Program-made: the position numbers and the translations under genes
Assembly: GCA_028287685.1 (NCBI GenBank)
Contig: JAQBPE010000085.1
Location: 1-59,054, forward strand
Length of the DNA: 59,054 nucleotides
Direction of reading: 5' to 3'
Origin: Cyanobacteria bacterium RYN_339
Lineage (GTDB): Bacteria > Cyanobacteriota > Sericytochromatia > S15B-MN24 > JAQBPE01
In this document: positions 42,212 through 50,633 of the stretch, piece after piece
Numbering within the stretch: the stretch's first letter is position 1
Layout of the letters: each line of letters opens with the position of its first letter
Notes under the pieces: generated by a model
The model's database searches: none
The model's input: the letters and a program-made list of their open reading frames with translations, nothing else
What the model was told of the DNA's origin: nothing

Positions 42212-43042
42212 TTATAGGGGCTGGTCTTCGGGTGGGCGCTGCATCGTGATCACGCGCGGCAGCAGGGGCTCCACGTCCGGCGAGGCCGGCGGGGGCGCCT
42301 GGCCCGGCCAATAACCGCCGCGGTGGAAGGCCGCGAGGCCCAGCCCCAGCATGACGATGGAGCCGGCCGCGACCCACCCGAGGTGCGTTTCCACGCCCGT
42401 TCCCAGGTTCGCGACCACCAGGCCCCAGCTGTTGTTCAAGGCATGCGCCAGGGTGCTGGCCCACAGCGAGCCGCTGCGCCAGAACAGCAGGCCGAACCAG
42501 GCGCCCATCAGCAACCGCGGCACGAAGCCCACCGTCTCGGCGTGGATGAACGAGAAGACCGCGGCCGCTACCAAAATGCCCCAACGCACGCCGAGGCGCG
42601 CCACGGCCGCCTGTTGCACCATGCCGCGGAAGATCAGCTCTTCCGCCAGCGCCGGCAGCAGGGCGATCGCGATCCAGATCCCCACGAAGGCGGGTCCGCT
42701 GCCGGCCACCAAGGCCCCGGGGGTGCCGGAGCCGTGCACGCGCATGTGCATGCCGATGGCCACCTGCATCAGGGCCAACAGCACGTAAACGGGCAACGAG
42801 CAGCAAGCCACGCCGATCGCGAACCAGCGCGAGAGCGGCTGGTAAGGGGGATCGCCGGGCGCCCCGGCGGTGGGCCGGTAGAACGCCACCAACGCGGGCA
42901 CGCCGATGGCCAACGAGGTGATCACGGAGGCCCAGGTCACGGGCGTCTCGCCGGTGTTGTACAGCGCCGCCAGCGCGGTCGCGCCCATCAACAGGCCCGC
43001 GCCGAGCGCGCCTGCCGCGCGTCCCGGCGACGGCGCGTTCAT
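42212..43042 (-). CDS. CPBP-family intramembrane protease (CAAX prenyl protease 2/Abi)
   Basis: A 276-residue polytopic membrane protein with six to eight helices. The three family motifs are present: EELIFRG near residue 145 (EExxxR), FSFIHAE (FxxxH) near residue 174, and HALNN (HxxxN/B) near residue 211. The family is membrane-embedded, glutamate/histidine metal-dependent. Its substrate is unknown. The start overlaps the PgeF-type gene stop by four bases (ATGA), so the two are coupled. It ends just after the group II intron insertion, which did not interrupt it. Confidence 0.88.
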   Translation of the reverse strand: MNAPSPGRAAGALGAGLLMGATALAALYNTGETPVTWASVITSLAIGVPALVAFYRPTAGAPGDPPYQPLSRWFAIGVACCSLPVYVLLALMQVAIGMHMRVHGSGTPGALVAGSGPAFVGIWIAIALLPALAEELIFRGMVQQAAVARLGVRWGILVAAAVFSFIHAETVGFVPRLLMGAWFGLLFWRSGSLWASTLAHALNNSWGLVVANLGTGVETHLGWVAAGSIVMLGLGLAAFHRGGYWPGQAPPPASPDVEPLLPRVITMQRPPEDQPL

Positions 43043-43857
43043 CGCGCGACCGCCATGATGGCGGCCTGCATGCGGCCGGTGCGGCCCTGGTCACGGCGCC
43101 AGGAGAAGTAGTGGTCTGCGTCGCAGCTGGTGCAGGCGTGGCTGACGAAGACGTTCTCCGCGCGCAGGCCGAAGGCCAGGAGCTGGTCCCGGTTGGCGGC
43201 GAAGAGGTCGACATGCGGCTTGGGACGGGCGTCACGCACGATCGCGCGTTCCCAGCCGGGCCACCCCTGGGCGGCGATCGCCGCCGCCACTTCCTCGCCC
43301 ACTTCGAAGCAACAAGGCCCGATCGCGGGCCCGATCGCCGCGCGCAGCCGCGCCGGATCGCCGCCCAGCTCGTCCACCATGCGCTGCGCGGCGTTCATGA
43401 CGACGCGTGCCACGGTGCCGCGCCAGCCCGCATGCACGGCCCCCACCGCGCCCGTGCCCGGATCATGCAGGAGGATCGGCGTGCAATCCGCGGTGTAGAT
43501 GCCGATCGGCAGGCCGGGCGTGGCGGAGACGATCGCGTCGCCATAGAGGGTCTCCTGGGCGCGTTGGGCAACCGCCTGCACGTCGCCCCCGTGAATTTGG
43601 TGCATGCCCTGGATCGGGCCGGTCATGCCGAGCGCCGTTGCCCAGGCGGCGCGGTTCCGCCGCACGGTCGCTTCGTCGTCGCCCGCGGAAACGCCCAGGT
43701 TGAGGGCCGCGAACGGACCCTCGCTCTCGCCGCCGCGGCGGGTCGAGAAGCCGTGAGGCGTGCCCAGGGGCGGGCACGCCAACCATGTGACCCCGTTGGG
43801 GGCTGTTTCCAGGCGAAAGGGCTCGTTCATCATGACCAAGGGGGTGACCTGGTCCAT
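43039..43857 (-). CDS. pgeF: Laccase-domain protein, peptidoglycan editing factor PgeF/YfiH type
   Basis: A 272-residue protein with the DUF152/multicopper-polyphenol-oxidase family pattern: histidine in MHQIHGGDV (near 90), cysteine and histidine in ADCTPILLHDPGTG and GAVHAGWRGTV (about 125-147), the metal ligands of the purine-nucleoside-like active site, and the C-terminal CTSCDADHYFSWRRDQGRTGRM. In E. coli it corrects misincorporated L-serine in peptidoglycan precursors; in others it is an adenosine-acting enzyme. The start may be ATG 43857 or ATG 43833; neither has a strong ribosome binding site. Coupled to the CPBP gene. Confidence 0.9.
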   Translation of the reverse strand: MDQVTPLVMMNEPFRLETAPNGVTWLACPPLGTPHGFSTRRGGESEGPFAALNLGVSAGDDEATVRRNRAAWATALGMTGPIQGMHQIHGGDVQAVAQRAQETLYGDAIVSATPGLPIGIYTADCTPILLHDPGTGAVGAVHAGWRGTVARVVMNAAQRMVDELGGDPARLRAAIGPAIGPCCFEVGEEVAAAIAAQGWPGWERAIVRDARPKPHVDLFAANRDQLLAFGLRAENVFVSHACTSCDADHYFSWRRDQGRTGRMQAAIMAVAR

Positions 43858-43886
43858 TATACGCGCGCCGCGCCCCGTTGACGTTG

Positions 43887-44630
43887 CTAAAGCGTGAACT
43901 TGTCCGAAGAGATGGTCGGGTTCAGGTTCAGCTTCGTGAACTTGCGGGTGTGGATCACCTGGCCGCGCTCCGTCATCTCGAAGTAAACCGGCAGGTTCCG
44001 GGCGTCGAGCGTGACGCGCATCGCGTCGATGCCGGGGTACTTCGCCGGCTTTGCCAACTCCAGGGTGTTGGCCTTGCCGGTGGCCAGCTTCAACGCGGCC
44101 GGGTTCGCCAGCAACACGCCGACCTGGGTGGCGTAGTCGGTCTGGTCCAGCGTATAGCCGCGCACGGACTTCGAGCGGGCGTCATCCAGGGTGCCGTCCA
44201 GCTTCACGAAGGAGAGGGCGCCGCCCGGGCGCGAGCTGATCTTGCGGGTGCGGGTGCTGAAGACGGACTTGCTGCCCTTCTTGATCGCTTCCGTGGCGTC
44301 CGAAACTTCCAGGCGGTAGCTGCCGGGCTTCTGGAACCAGACGTCGACCTTGGCGATCTCCGTCTCGCTGCCGTTCTTCTCCCAGAAATCGTAGTGACCG
44401 CTCAGCGACTTCACGCCGCCCCAGGCGGCCTGGAAGGCCTGCACCAGTTGGGCCGCGTTGCCGGCAGCGGGACCGCCGGGGACGTTCGGCTGCGGGATGG
44501 TCGGGCCGGTCGGCAGGGAGGGGGTGGTGCCGCCATCGCTGCCGGTGTCCAGCGAAGCATGGTTCCCGGAGGAACCACAACCGGTGGCAACCAGCGCCAC
44601 GAGCGCGATGAAGGGAAGCAAACGGCTCAT
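43887..44630 (-). CDS. LolA-like/DUF1571-type periplasmic lipoprotein
   Basis: ATG 44630 is chosen (AAGGAGCTCCCCG precedes it); the track ORF runs further upstream. The lipobox ALVATGC with Gly-Cys at residue 18 leads to a proline/threonine linker and a domain beginning AAQLVQAFQAAWGGVKSLSGHYDFW. The repeating pattern of strands (VDVWFQKPGSYRLEV; GALSFVKLDGT; KLATGKANTLELAKP; GIDAMRVTLDARNLPVYFEM) matches the LolA/outer-membrane lipoprotein carrier-like fold, close to DUF1571. It may bind a lipid or aid lipoprotein sorting. Divergent from the subtilisin-like gene. Confidence 0.65.
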   Translation of the reverse strand: MSRLLPFIALVALVATGCGSSGNHASLDTGSDGGTTPSLPTGPTIPQPNVPGGPAAGNAAQLVQAFQAAWGGVKSLSGHYDFWEKNGSETEIAKVDVWFQKPGSYRLEVSDATEAIKKGSKSVFSTRTRKISSRPGGALSFVKLDGTLDDARSKSVRGYTLDQTDYATQVGVLLANPAALKLATGKANTLELAKPAKYPGIDAMRVTLDARNLPVYFEMTERGQVIHTRKFTKLNLNPTISSDKFTL

Positions 44631-44808
44631 CGGGGAGCTCCTTATAGTAAAGAAGTTGTTAAATCTGGTCAGGGGTTTGGTTAAATGCCTATCGAGGAAA
44701 TCCGTCCGGACTTGCTTACTTCTGTTCAGGATGGTTAAGGAAAGATTTAGCCATTGCAAAGCTATGATTAAATGGCTTAACATACGAGGGCGTCCCCCAG
44801 GAGGAACC
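44631..44808. promoter_or_regulatory. Divergent regulatory region with repeated GTTAAAT
   Basis: This AT-rich gap holds GTTAAAT at 44658-44664 and 44680-44686 (22 bases apart, two helical turns), GTTAAGG at 44734 and ATTAAAT near 44768. Direct repeats on one face of the helix suggest a shared operator or promoter elements for the two divergent genes. No clear -10/-35 pair stands out for either gene. Confidence 0.4.
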
Positions 44809-46080
44809 ATGGCCAACCATCGCTTCGTCGCCCCTGCCCTCGCCGCCGCCGTTATCTTGGCTGGTTGTGCCCACCCCGTCACCTCGACGGGTACGATCAA
44901 GGCCGCCACGTCGGCCGCCGCGAAGCTGGCCGCCAGCCGCTTCCCCGTCGGTGACTACGACAACGGCGGGGCTTCGCGCCGCCTGATGGTGGTCAAGTTG
45001 GCCGGTCGCGAGCTGCCTTTGGCGCTGACCCGCCAGACCCGCGGCGGCCCGCGCGTCGTGCAGCGCATCCCCCAATTGGGCGTGGTGGTGGTCGAGATCG
45101 GCCCCGGCCTGGACGTGGCGGACGCCGTGGCGGACTTCAAGATCGACCGCGCCGTGCGCTACGCGGAGCCGGTGAACCTCGTGACCCTCGAGCGCGAGGT
45201 CAACGACCCGCGCGCCGGCGAGCAGTACGCCACCCAGATCACGCACGTCCGCGAGGCGTGGGACGTGCAGATGGGCACGCCCAACACCGTCGTCTGCATC
45301 ATCGACTCCGGCATCGACGTGGGCCACCCGGATCTCAAGGCCAAGATCGTGCCCGAGAGCTACAACGTGCTGGACCACAACAACAAGCCGAACGACGACC
45401 ACGGCCACGGGACCCACTGCGCGGGCATCGCGGCCGCGCTGGCCGACAACAACGAGGGCGGCACGGGCGTGGCGCCCGGCGTCGGCCTGATGTCCGTGAA
45501 GGTGTTGGACGCCGCCGGCCGCGGCAACGACGCGTCGATCGCGGAAGGCATCGTGTACGCCGCCGATCATGGCGCCAAGGTCGCCTCGATGAGCCTGGGC
45601 CTCTACAAGCGCTCCAAGGTGATCGAGGACGCGCTGCAGTATGCCTTGGACCACGACGTCGTGCTGGTAGCCTCCGCCGGCAACAACAACGCGGAGAACG
45701 ACCCCACCACGGCGCCGCACCTGCCCTCCACCTACCCCGGCGTGATCGAGGTGGCCGCGACCGATGGCAAGGATCAGAAGGCGTCGTTCTCGAACTTCGG
45801 CAAGACGGTCTCCGTGGCCGCCCCTGGCGTCGACATCCTCTCGACCTTGCCCACCTACGACGTGGGCCGGCCGCTGAGCTACGGCAAGATGAGCGGGACC
45901 TCGATGGCCTCGCCCTTCGTAGCCGGCCTGGCGGGCCTGGTGCGCAGCCAGTTCCCAGAGCTGAACCGCGAGCAGGTGCGCGCGCGCATCGAGGCTTCGG
46001 CGGACGACCTGGGCACGCCGGGCATCGACAAGGTCTTCGGCCACGGCCGCGTCAACGGCTTCAAGGCCGTTACCCCGTAG
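44809..46080 (+). CDS. Subtilisin-like serine peptidase (S8), lipoprotein
   Basis: ATG 44809 follows AGGAGGAAC; the longer track start is not supported. The signal ALAAAVILAGC has a lipobox. A propeptide-like domain (about 40-115, with GGPRVVQRIPQLGVVVVEI) precedes the catalytic domain: Asp166 in IIDSGID, His200 in GHGTHCAG and Ser365 in SGTSMASPF, with the oxyanion asparagine in SAGNNN near 286. It would be tethered to the outer or inner membrane facing the periplasm or surface. A terminator follows. 424 residues. Not part of an operon. Confidence 0.93.
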   Translation: MANHRFVAPALAAAVILAGCAHPVTSTGTIKAATSAAAKLAASRFPVGDYDNGGASRRLMVVKLAGRELPLALTRQTRGGPRVVQRIPQLGVVVVEIGPGLDVADAVADFKIDRAVRYAEPVNLVTLEREVNDPRAGEQYATQITHVREAWDVQMGTPNTVVCIIDSGIDVGHPDLKAKIVPESYNVLDHNNKPNDDHGHGTHCAGIAAALADNNEGGTGVAPGVGLMSVKVLDAAGRGNDASIAEGIVYAADHGAKVASMSLGLYKRSKVIEDALQYALDHDVVLVASAGNNNAENDPTTAPHLPSTYPGVIEVAATDGKDQKASFSNFGKTVSVAAPGVDILSTLPTYDVGRPLSYGKMSGTSMASPFVAGLAGLVRSQFPELNREQVRARIEASADDLGTPGIDKVFGHGRVNGFKAVTP

Positions 46081-46097
46081 CCCCGAAGAGTTGATCT

Positions 46098-46132
46098 GAC
46101 GGCCCTCCCGGTTGGGAGGGCCGTCGTTTTTT
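46098..46132 (+). terminator. Rho-independent terminator of the subtilisin-like gene
   Basis: ACGGCCCTCCC - GGTT - GGGAGGGCCGT is an 11-bp stem followed by CGTTTTTT. Its first GATC lies just before it. Confidence 0.85.
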
Positions 46133-46137
46133 GGCTA

Positions 46138-46633
46138 TCGCAATGATCTGGATCGGCAATACATAACAACTGCATCCAGATCCGATCTGGTGATCGGCTT
46201 CCGGTTTTATGTTTAAATGGATCTGGATCGGACAATCATCGATCTGAATCCCGGTTCAGATCTTTAAACTTACATAATGCATCATCAGATCAAATCGAAG
46301 CTGTGTTATGTTATTGATCAAGCAGGACCTGGATCTCACCCGTTCACGCTGCCATCGCAAGACGGCATTATGTAGCTAGATCCGCATTGTATCTTGATCA
46401 CAGAAGCTCTGAATTCGAGCGATCGTGGTCACAAGGTCCACTCCAACCGATCGGGGGAACCCAATTAGGACGCGCTTCTAACGTGGGTATCCGAAAAGCC
46501 TTGATGGTGTGTTAAAGCGCACGGTCAGCCAGTTCCCGGCGATGCTACGATGATTCTGTTAGTTGAAACGGCCTTCCCAATCTGCCACTCCACCTAACGC
46601 CTCTAATGTAAAAACCGGGAAAGGATTCTCCGA
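46138..46633. other. Non-coding, AT-richer region dense in GATC sites and TTATGT motifs
   Basis: This roughly 500-bp gap has no convincing ORF. From 46145 to 46449 there are 16 GATC tetramers (46145, 46151, 46179, 46184, 46192, 46220, 46226, 46241, 46259, 46288, 46316, 46332, 46379, 46396, 46421, 46449), where about one would be expected by chance. GATCTGGATCGG occurs twice as a direct repeat, and CCAGATC-C-GATCTGG is an inverted repeat at 46177-46191. TTATGT or its complement occurs five times (about 46160, 46207, 46273, 46306, 46368), and GCATTATGTA twice in opposite orientation. It lies between a terminator and a Xer recombinase gene. Possible roles are an origin-like or methylation-regulated site, a recombination site or a multi-operator promoter; not decided here. 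From 46450 to the xer start it holds nothing recognisable. Confidence 0.7.
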
Positions 46634-47560
46634 TTGCCCACCATGTCTCTGGCTTTGGCCCCAGGCAAATGTGAACAGGTGAAATTGACAAGGATGCAGC
46701 AGAAGATTCGAGAATTTCTGGACCACTTGTTGGTGGAGCGTGGGCTGGCGGAAAACACCATCTCCGCGTACCACAACGACTTGACCCAGTACTTCCACTT
46801 TTTGGAAATTCAGGGCGTCGGCTCGTGGACCGAGACCACACAGGAGCGCATCGGCGACTTCCTGCAGTCCTTGAAGGAGCGGGGGTTGTCCAGCTCCAGT
46901 GCGGCCCGCAAACTGGCCGCATTGAAGACCTTCTACCATTATCTGCTGCAAACGCAGGTGATCACGGAGAACCCCACCATCAGCTTGGAGCGTCCCAAGA
47001 CGGGCCGCTACCTGCCCAAGGTGCTCAACCAACACGAGGTGCAACAACTCCTGGACCAGCCGTCGCTGGCCCCCCGCGAGCGGGCGATCCTGGAGTTGCT
47101 CTACTCCGGCGGCCTGCGCGTCAGCGAGCTGACCAAGGTCAACATCTCCGACGTGAACCTCCACGAAGGCCACCTGCGCATGGTCGGCAAGGAAGGTAAG
47201 GAGCGGATCATCCCGCTCTCCGAGACCGCCATCCAGGCGATCGAGGTCTACCTCAAGCAGGTGCGCCCCACCCAGAAGAGCCGCCCGCAAGAGCGCGCCC
47301 TGTTCCTCAACTACGCTGGCCGGCGCCTGAGCCGGCAGTGCATCTGGAAGATCGTCAAGGAAGCGGCCCGCACGGCGGCCATCTCCATCGACATCACGCC
47401 GCACACGTTGCGCCACTCCTTCGCCATCCACCTGCTGGAGAAGGGCGTGGACATCCGCTCGGTCCAGGAGCTGCTCGGCCACGCCGACATCTCCACCACC
47501 CAAATCTACGCCCATGTGTCGAAGCGGCGCATGAAGGGTGGCGTGGAACGCTCGGCCTAA
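46634..47560 (+). CDS. xerD: Tyrosine recombinase, XerC/XerD family
   Basis: TTG 46634 has AAAGGA eight bases upstream and is preferred to the ATG at 46643 or the one at 46694. The 308-residue protein has the N-terminal SAM-like core-binding domain (EFLDHLLVERGLAENTISAYHNDL) and the catalytic set: Arg in SGGLRVSELT, a lysine in the following KEGKERIIPL, His-x-x-Arg in HTLRHSFAIHL, His in LLGHADIS and the nucleophilic Tyr in TQIYAHV. XerC/XerD resolve chromosome dimers at dif by site-specific recombination; close relatives also act as phage-type or integron-type integrases. Which of XerC or XerD this is cannot be settled. It is single, with a terminator downstream. Confidence 0.88.
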   Translation: MPTMSLALAPGKCEQVKLTRMQQKIREFLDHLLVERGLAENTISAYHNDLTQYFHFLEIQGVGSWTETTQERIGDFLQSLKERGLSSSSAARKLAALKTFYHYLLQTQVITENPTISLERPKTGRYLPKVLNQHEVQQLLDQPSLAPRERAILELLYSGGLRVSELTKVNISDVNLHEGHLRMVGKEGKERIIPLSETAIQAIEVYLKQVRPTQKSRPQERALFLNYAGRRLSRQCIWKIVKEAARTAAISIDITPHTLRHSFAIHLLEKGVDIRSVQELLGHADISTTQIYAHVSKRRMKGGVERSA

Positions 47561-47574
47561 CGGCCAACGCAATC

Positions 47575-47606
47575 AGGGCCGGTTCCTACGGGAACCGGCC
47601 CTTTTC
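47575..47606 (+). terminator. Rho-independent terminator after xer
   Basis: AGGGCCGGTTCC - TACG - GGAACCGGCCCT is a 12-bp stem followed by TTTC, 14 bases after the stop codon. On the minus strand it may also terminate the convergent operon ending at 47616. Confidence 0.85.
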
Positions 47607-47615
47607 GTTAGCGCT

Positions 47616-48137
47616 TCAGGAGCCCGTCAGCTCTTCGATGATGGCCTCGTAGAAGTCGTGGATGGACTCGTTCTCGCCCAAGCGGAAGCGCTTGCGCAGC
47701 TTGTGCATCGGGAAGACCGCCATGCCCGTGCGCGGGAAGAAGACGCAGGCGTGGTCGAGATCCGTGCGGAACTGCCAGTGGCCGCCCACGTTGTGGATCA
47801 GCGCGGCACCCAGGTAGGCGCCCCAGTTGGTGGAGATGGCGTCCAGCACGTCCTGCTCTTCCGGGGGGGTCCGCCCCCAGACCTGCGTCACCAGGCGGTC
47901 CAGGTCCTCCAGGCTCTCCTGCGAGAAGTCGAGGTCCACGACCTCCTCGTCGAACATGGCCGAGACCTCCATGATCATCTTGTCGACCAACTCCGCCATC
48001 TCGCGGTCGAAGGACAGGTTCTCCACATCCCCCTTGGCAACGGGGCCGTACAGGGCGTCCGCCTCGCCTTCGAAGAGAATTTCCGGCAGGCGGGCGATGG
48101 CGGCGTCGTCGATTTTTTGGTCGGTCATGGAACTCAT
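47616..48137 (-). CDS. Hypothetical protein, last gene of the heptose operon
   Basis: A 173-residue soluble acidic protein; its ATG overlaps the upstream stop as ATGA (48134-48137), while a second ATG at 48128 is also possible. It has a helical pattern with ISTNWGAYLGAALIHNVGGHWQF, a segment reminiscent of DUF3806-type proteins that contain W/L-G-A-Y-L-G-E-x-L-x-x-x-x-G-G-x-W. No enzymatic motif. Coupling to the GT9 gene hints at an envelope-related role, but this is inference. Confidence 0.6.
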   Translation of the reverse strand: MSSMTDQKIDDAAIARLPEILFEGEADALYGPVAKGDVENLSFDREMAELVDKMIMEVSAMFDEEVVDLDFSQESLEDLDRLVTQVWGRTPPEEQDVLDAISTNWGAYLGAALIHNVGGHWQFRTDLDHACVFFPRTGMAVFPMHKLRKRFRLGENESIHDFYEAIIEELTGS

Positions 48138-49207
48138 CCGGGCACGTGGGGGGTGGGCAGGATCTTGAGCACGGCGGCTTCCACCGCGTCGACGCTAAGG
48201 TCCTTGAGGCAGGTCAGCTCGTCGCAGGAGGTTTGGCGCTTGTCCCACAGGCAGGGCCGGCAGCCGAGGCCTTCGACAACGACCGGCTGGTGGACCGTGC
48301 CGGTGGGGATCAGCTTGGCCGGGTCCGTGGGGCCGAAGATCGCCACCGTGGGCGTGCCCACGGCCACACCCACGTGCATCGGCGCGGAATCCACGGCCAC
48401 CAGCGCGTCGGCCTGCTCGATCAAGGCGGCCAGCTGGCCGAGCCCCTTCGTCTTGCCGTAGGCCTCCGTGTAAGGGAAGCCGCCGGTCTCGCGGATCAGG
48501 CGGATGATGTCCTCGTCGTCCGGGCCGCCCGCGAGCACCACCTGGGCGCCCTGGCTGGAGAGCCGGCGGCCCAACTCGACCCAACGCTCCGGTGCCCAGC
48601 CCTTGATGATCTTCTTCTCGATCGACAGCTTGCTCACGCCGGGATGGAAGACCACCACGGGGCGGCGCGCGTTCGCCAGGAAGTCACGCGCCCACTCCCG
48701 GTCCGCCGGGTTGACGGTCATCTGGGGCAGGCGCGGCTGCTTGCCCAGGTAGCCCACCAGGTCGTGGTACATGTGGGCCGCGTATTGCTGCTTGTTCAGC
48801 GGCACCGCCAGCGTCAACAGGCGGGTCCACTTGTGGGTGGCGTAGCCCACGCGGTATTTGGCGCCCGTCAGCCAGACCAGCATCGCCATGATCGGGCTCG
48901 AGCCCGCCGTGATGGCCAGGTCGAACTTCTCCTTGCGCAGCTTGCGGACCAGCCCGAGGAACTCGAAGGGGCTGGGGTCATGCTTGGCGTCGAAGGTGAA
49001 GACCTCGTCGATCGCCGCGTTGAAGCGCATGATGCCTTCACAACGGGGCTCTACCAATGCCGCGAGATGCGCGTGGGGGTAAGCCTCGCGCAGCGACTGG
49101 ATCACAGGGAAGAACAGGATCTCGTCCCCGATCCCGCCGAAGTTCACGACGAGGATGCGCTGGATCGACCTATCCATGGGAATGGTGTCCACCGGGATGT
49201 TGGCCAT
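48134..49207 (-). CDS. Heptosyltransferase-type glycosyltransferase (GT9)
   Basis: A 357-residue GT9 protein. N-terminal RILVVNFGGIGDEILFFPVIQSL is the GGIGD motif of the ADP-heptose:LPS heptosyltransferase family, and the C-terminal ADP-binding part shows VVFHPGVS, VVLAGGPDDED, LIEQADALVAVDSAPMHVGVAVGTPTVAIFGPTDPAK. It would transfer heptose onto lipid A-core or a similar envelope glycan, using ADP-heptose from the HldE enzymes of the same operon. Start ATG 49207, four bases after the upstream stop; M12 is an alternative start. Confidence 0.9.
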   Translation of the reverse strand: MANIPVDTIPMDRSIQRILVVNFGGIGDEILFFPVIQSLREAYPHAHLAALVEPRCEGIMRFNAAIDEVFTFDAKHDPSPFEFLGLVRKLRKEKFDLAITAGSSPIMAMLVWLTGAKYRVGYATHKWTRLLTLAVPLNKQQYAAHMYHDLVGYLGKQPRLPQMTVNPADREWARDFLANARRPVVVFHPGVSKLSIEKKIIKGWAPERWVELGRRLSSQGAQVVLAGGPDDEDIIRLIRETGGFPYTEAYGKTKGLGQLAALIEQADALVAVDSAPMHVGVAVGTPTVAIFGPTDPAKLIPTGTVHQPVVVEGLGCRPCLWDKRQTSCDELTCLKDLSVDAVEAAVLKILPTPHVPG

Positions 49208-49211
49208 GGAT

Positions 49212-50633
49212 CTATTTTACCGGATCGCGGCGCGATGGCGAGATCGCGATGGTCATCGCCAGCAACAGCCAGAACTGGAGCTGCACGGCGGGCCGGTAGA
49301 AGACCGTGTCGACCATGCCCATGACGCCCATGCCCACCAGCGCGGCCAGCACGGCCACGGCCCACCAGCGGCTTTCGCCCTGGCCCAGCCAGTACGTCCA
49401 GGCGTTGCGGGCCAGGTAGGCCACCAACAGCCAGCTGAAGAGGAAGAGGCCGACCACGCCCATCTCCGCGAGCACCTCGAGCCAGATGTTGTACGCGCCC
49501 AGCGCTTCGAAACCGCTCACCATGTAGAGCGAGTACACCTTGCGGAAGGCCGTGTTGCCGACGCCCACGCCGATGAGCCAGTTGTCGTGCACCATCCTCA
49601 GCACGCCCTCCCACACGTTCACGCGGAAAGAGTTGGAAGAGTGGCCGCGCAGCGTGAAGATGGAGAGCAGGCGGGTTTGCAGCGAGGGGCTGGTGGCGAT
49701 GCGCAGGGCCGCCAGGGCCAACACGCCGACCACGCCCAGGACCAGCCCGCCCATCAGCTGGCGGCTCTGCCGCAGCCGATCGCGGATCAGCCAGGCGCCC
49801 ATACCGCCGAAGATCACCAGCACGAAGACGACCGCCACGTAGGCGCTGCGGCAATACGTGAAGTAGATGCACAGCGGCACCACCGCCAGGCCGGCCGCGG
49901 GCAGCAGCCGGAAGGGCATGCGCCAGCGCGCGGCGGCCGTCAGGGCCAGCGGGAAGATCGGCAGCAGGTAGCCCGCCAGGAGGTTGGGGTTCATGAGGGT
50001 CGAATAGACGCGGGTGAGGGGGTCCAGCGTCTCCGGGTCTTCCCAGTTGGCCAGCGGCTCGACGCCGATCTTCCACTGGAACACGCCATAGGCGGCCTCC
50101 AACGTGCCCGCGAGGAACAGCGCCGCCAGGACCGCGAAGAGCGCGCGCCGAGACTGGAGAACTTGCCTGAACGAGAAGTAGGCCAGCCAATAGACCACCA
50201 TCTTGGCGAGGCCCTTGGCGCTGGCGACCAGGTTGGGCGAGAAGCCCGTGGCGATCACGTGGACGGCGATGAAGCCCAGCACCAGGCCGTCCAGGGTGGA
50301 GAACTCCGCGCGGGTGTCGGGCTGGGCCAACAGGCGGACCAGCACCATGCCGAAGGCCAGCAGCACCAAGGCGGCGTTGATGGCCGTGCCCACGAAGGGC
50401 GACGCCAGGAAGAGCAGGCAGACCGCGAAGATCGAGAGCGTCTCGGCGTTGCGGGCCACGACGCTGCCCTGGATCCAGCCGCGGAAGCGGTCATAGAACC
50501 AATCCGTGAGACGGCGCAGCACGCGCAGCAGGACGCTGTCTCCCATGCCGGCGCCCAGGCGGCCGCGCTCGCCCGCCAGCGCCAGGCGCTCCAGCCAGTG
50601 CGGCGGCGGGATCAACAGGGGGCCGGAGCTCAT
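49212..50633 (-). CDS. O-antigen ligase/IctB family membrane protein
   Basis: A 473-residue polytopic protein with about ten to twelve helices. It matches the Wzy_C/O-antigen ligase family, with the large periplasmic loop and the conserved arginine/histidine stretch near PNLLAGYLLPIFPLALTA and FTYCRSAYVAVV, and VNVWEGVLRMVHDNWLIGVGVGNTAF. The N-terminal FAVCLLFLASPFVGTAINAALVLLAFG resembles cyanobacterial IctB, formerly thought a bicarbonate transporter. The operon context with heptose genes favours polysaccharide ligation or polymerisation. Coupled upstream with DUF4330 (ATGA 50630-50633). Confidence 0.85.
   Translation of the reverse strand: MSSGPLLIPPPHWLERLALAGERGRLGAGMGDSVLLRVLRRLTDWFYDRFRGWIQGSVVARNAETLSIFAVCLLFLASPFVGTAINAALVLLAFGMVLVRLLAQPDTRAEFSTLDGLVLGFIAVHVIATGFSPNLVASAKGLAKMVVYWLAYFSFRQVLQSRRALFAVLAALFLAGTLEAAYGVFQWKIGVEPLANWEDPETLDPLTRVYSTLMNPNLLAGYLLPIFPLALTAAARWRMPFRLLPAAGLAVVPLCIYFTYCRSAYVAVVFVLVIFGGMGAWLIRDRLRQSRQLMGGLVLGVVGVLALAALRIATSPSLQTRLLSIFTLRGHSSNSFRVNVWEGVLRMVHDNWLIGVGVGNTAFRKVYSLYMVSGFEALGAYNIWLEVLAEMGVVGLFLFSWLLVAYLARNAWTYWLGQGESRWWAVAVLAALVGMGVMGMVDTVFYRPAVQLQFWLLLAMTIAISPSRRDPVK

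Noticed and set aside
46138-46640. DnaA boxes in the GATC-rich gap
   Set aside because: No TTATCCACA-like box is present, so an oriC call is not supported; only the GATC and TTATGT features are reported.
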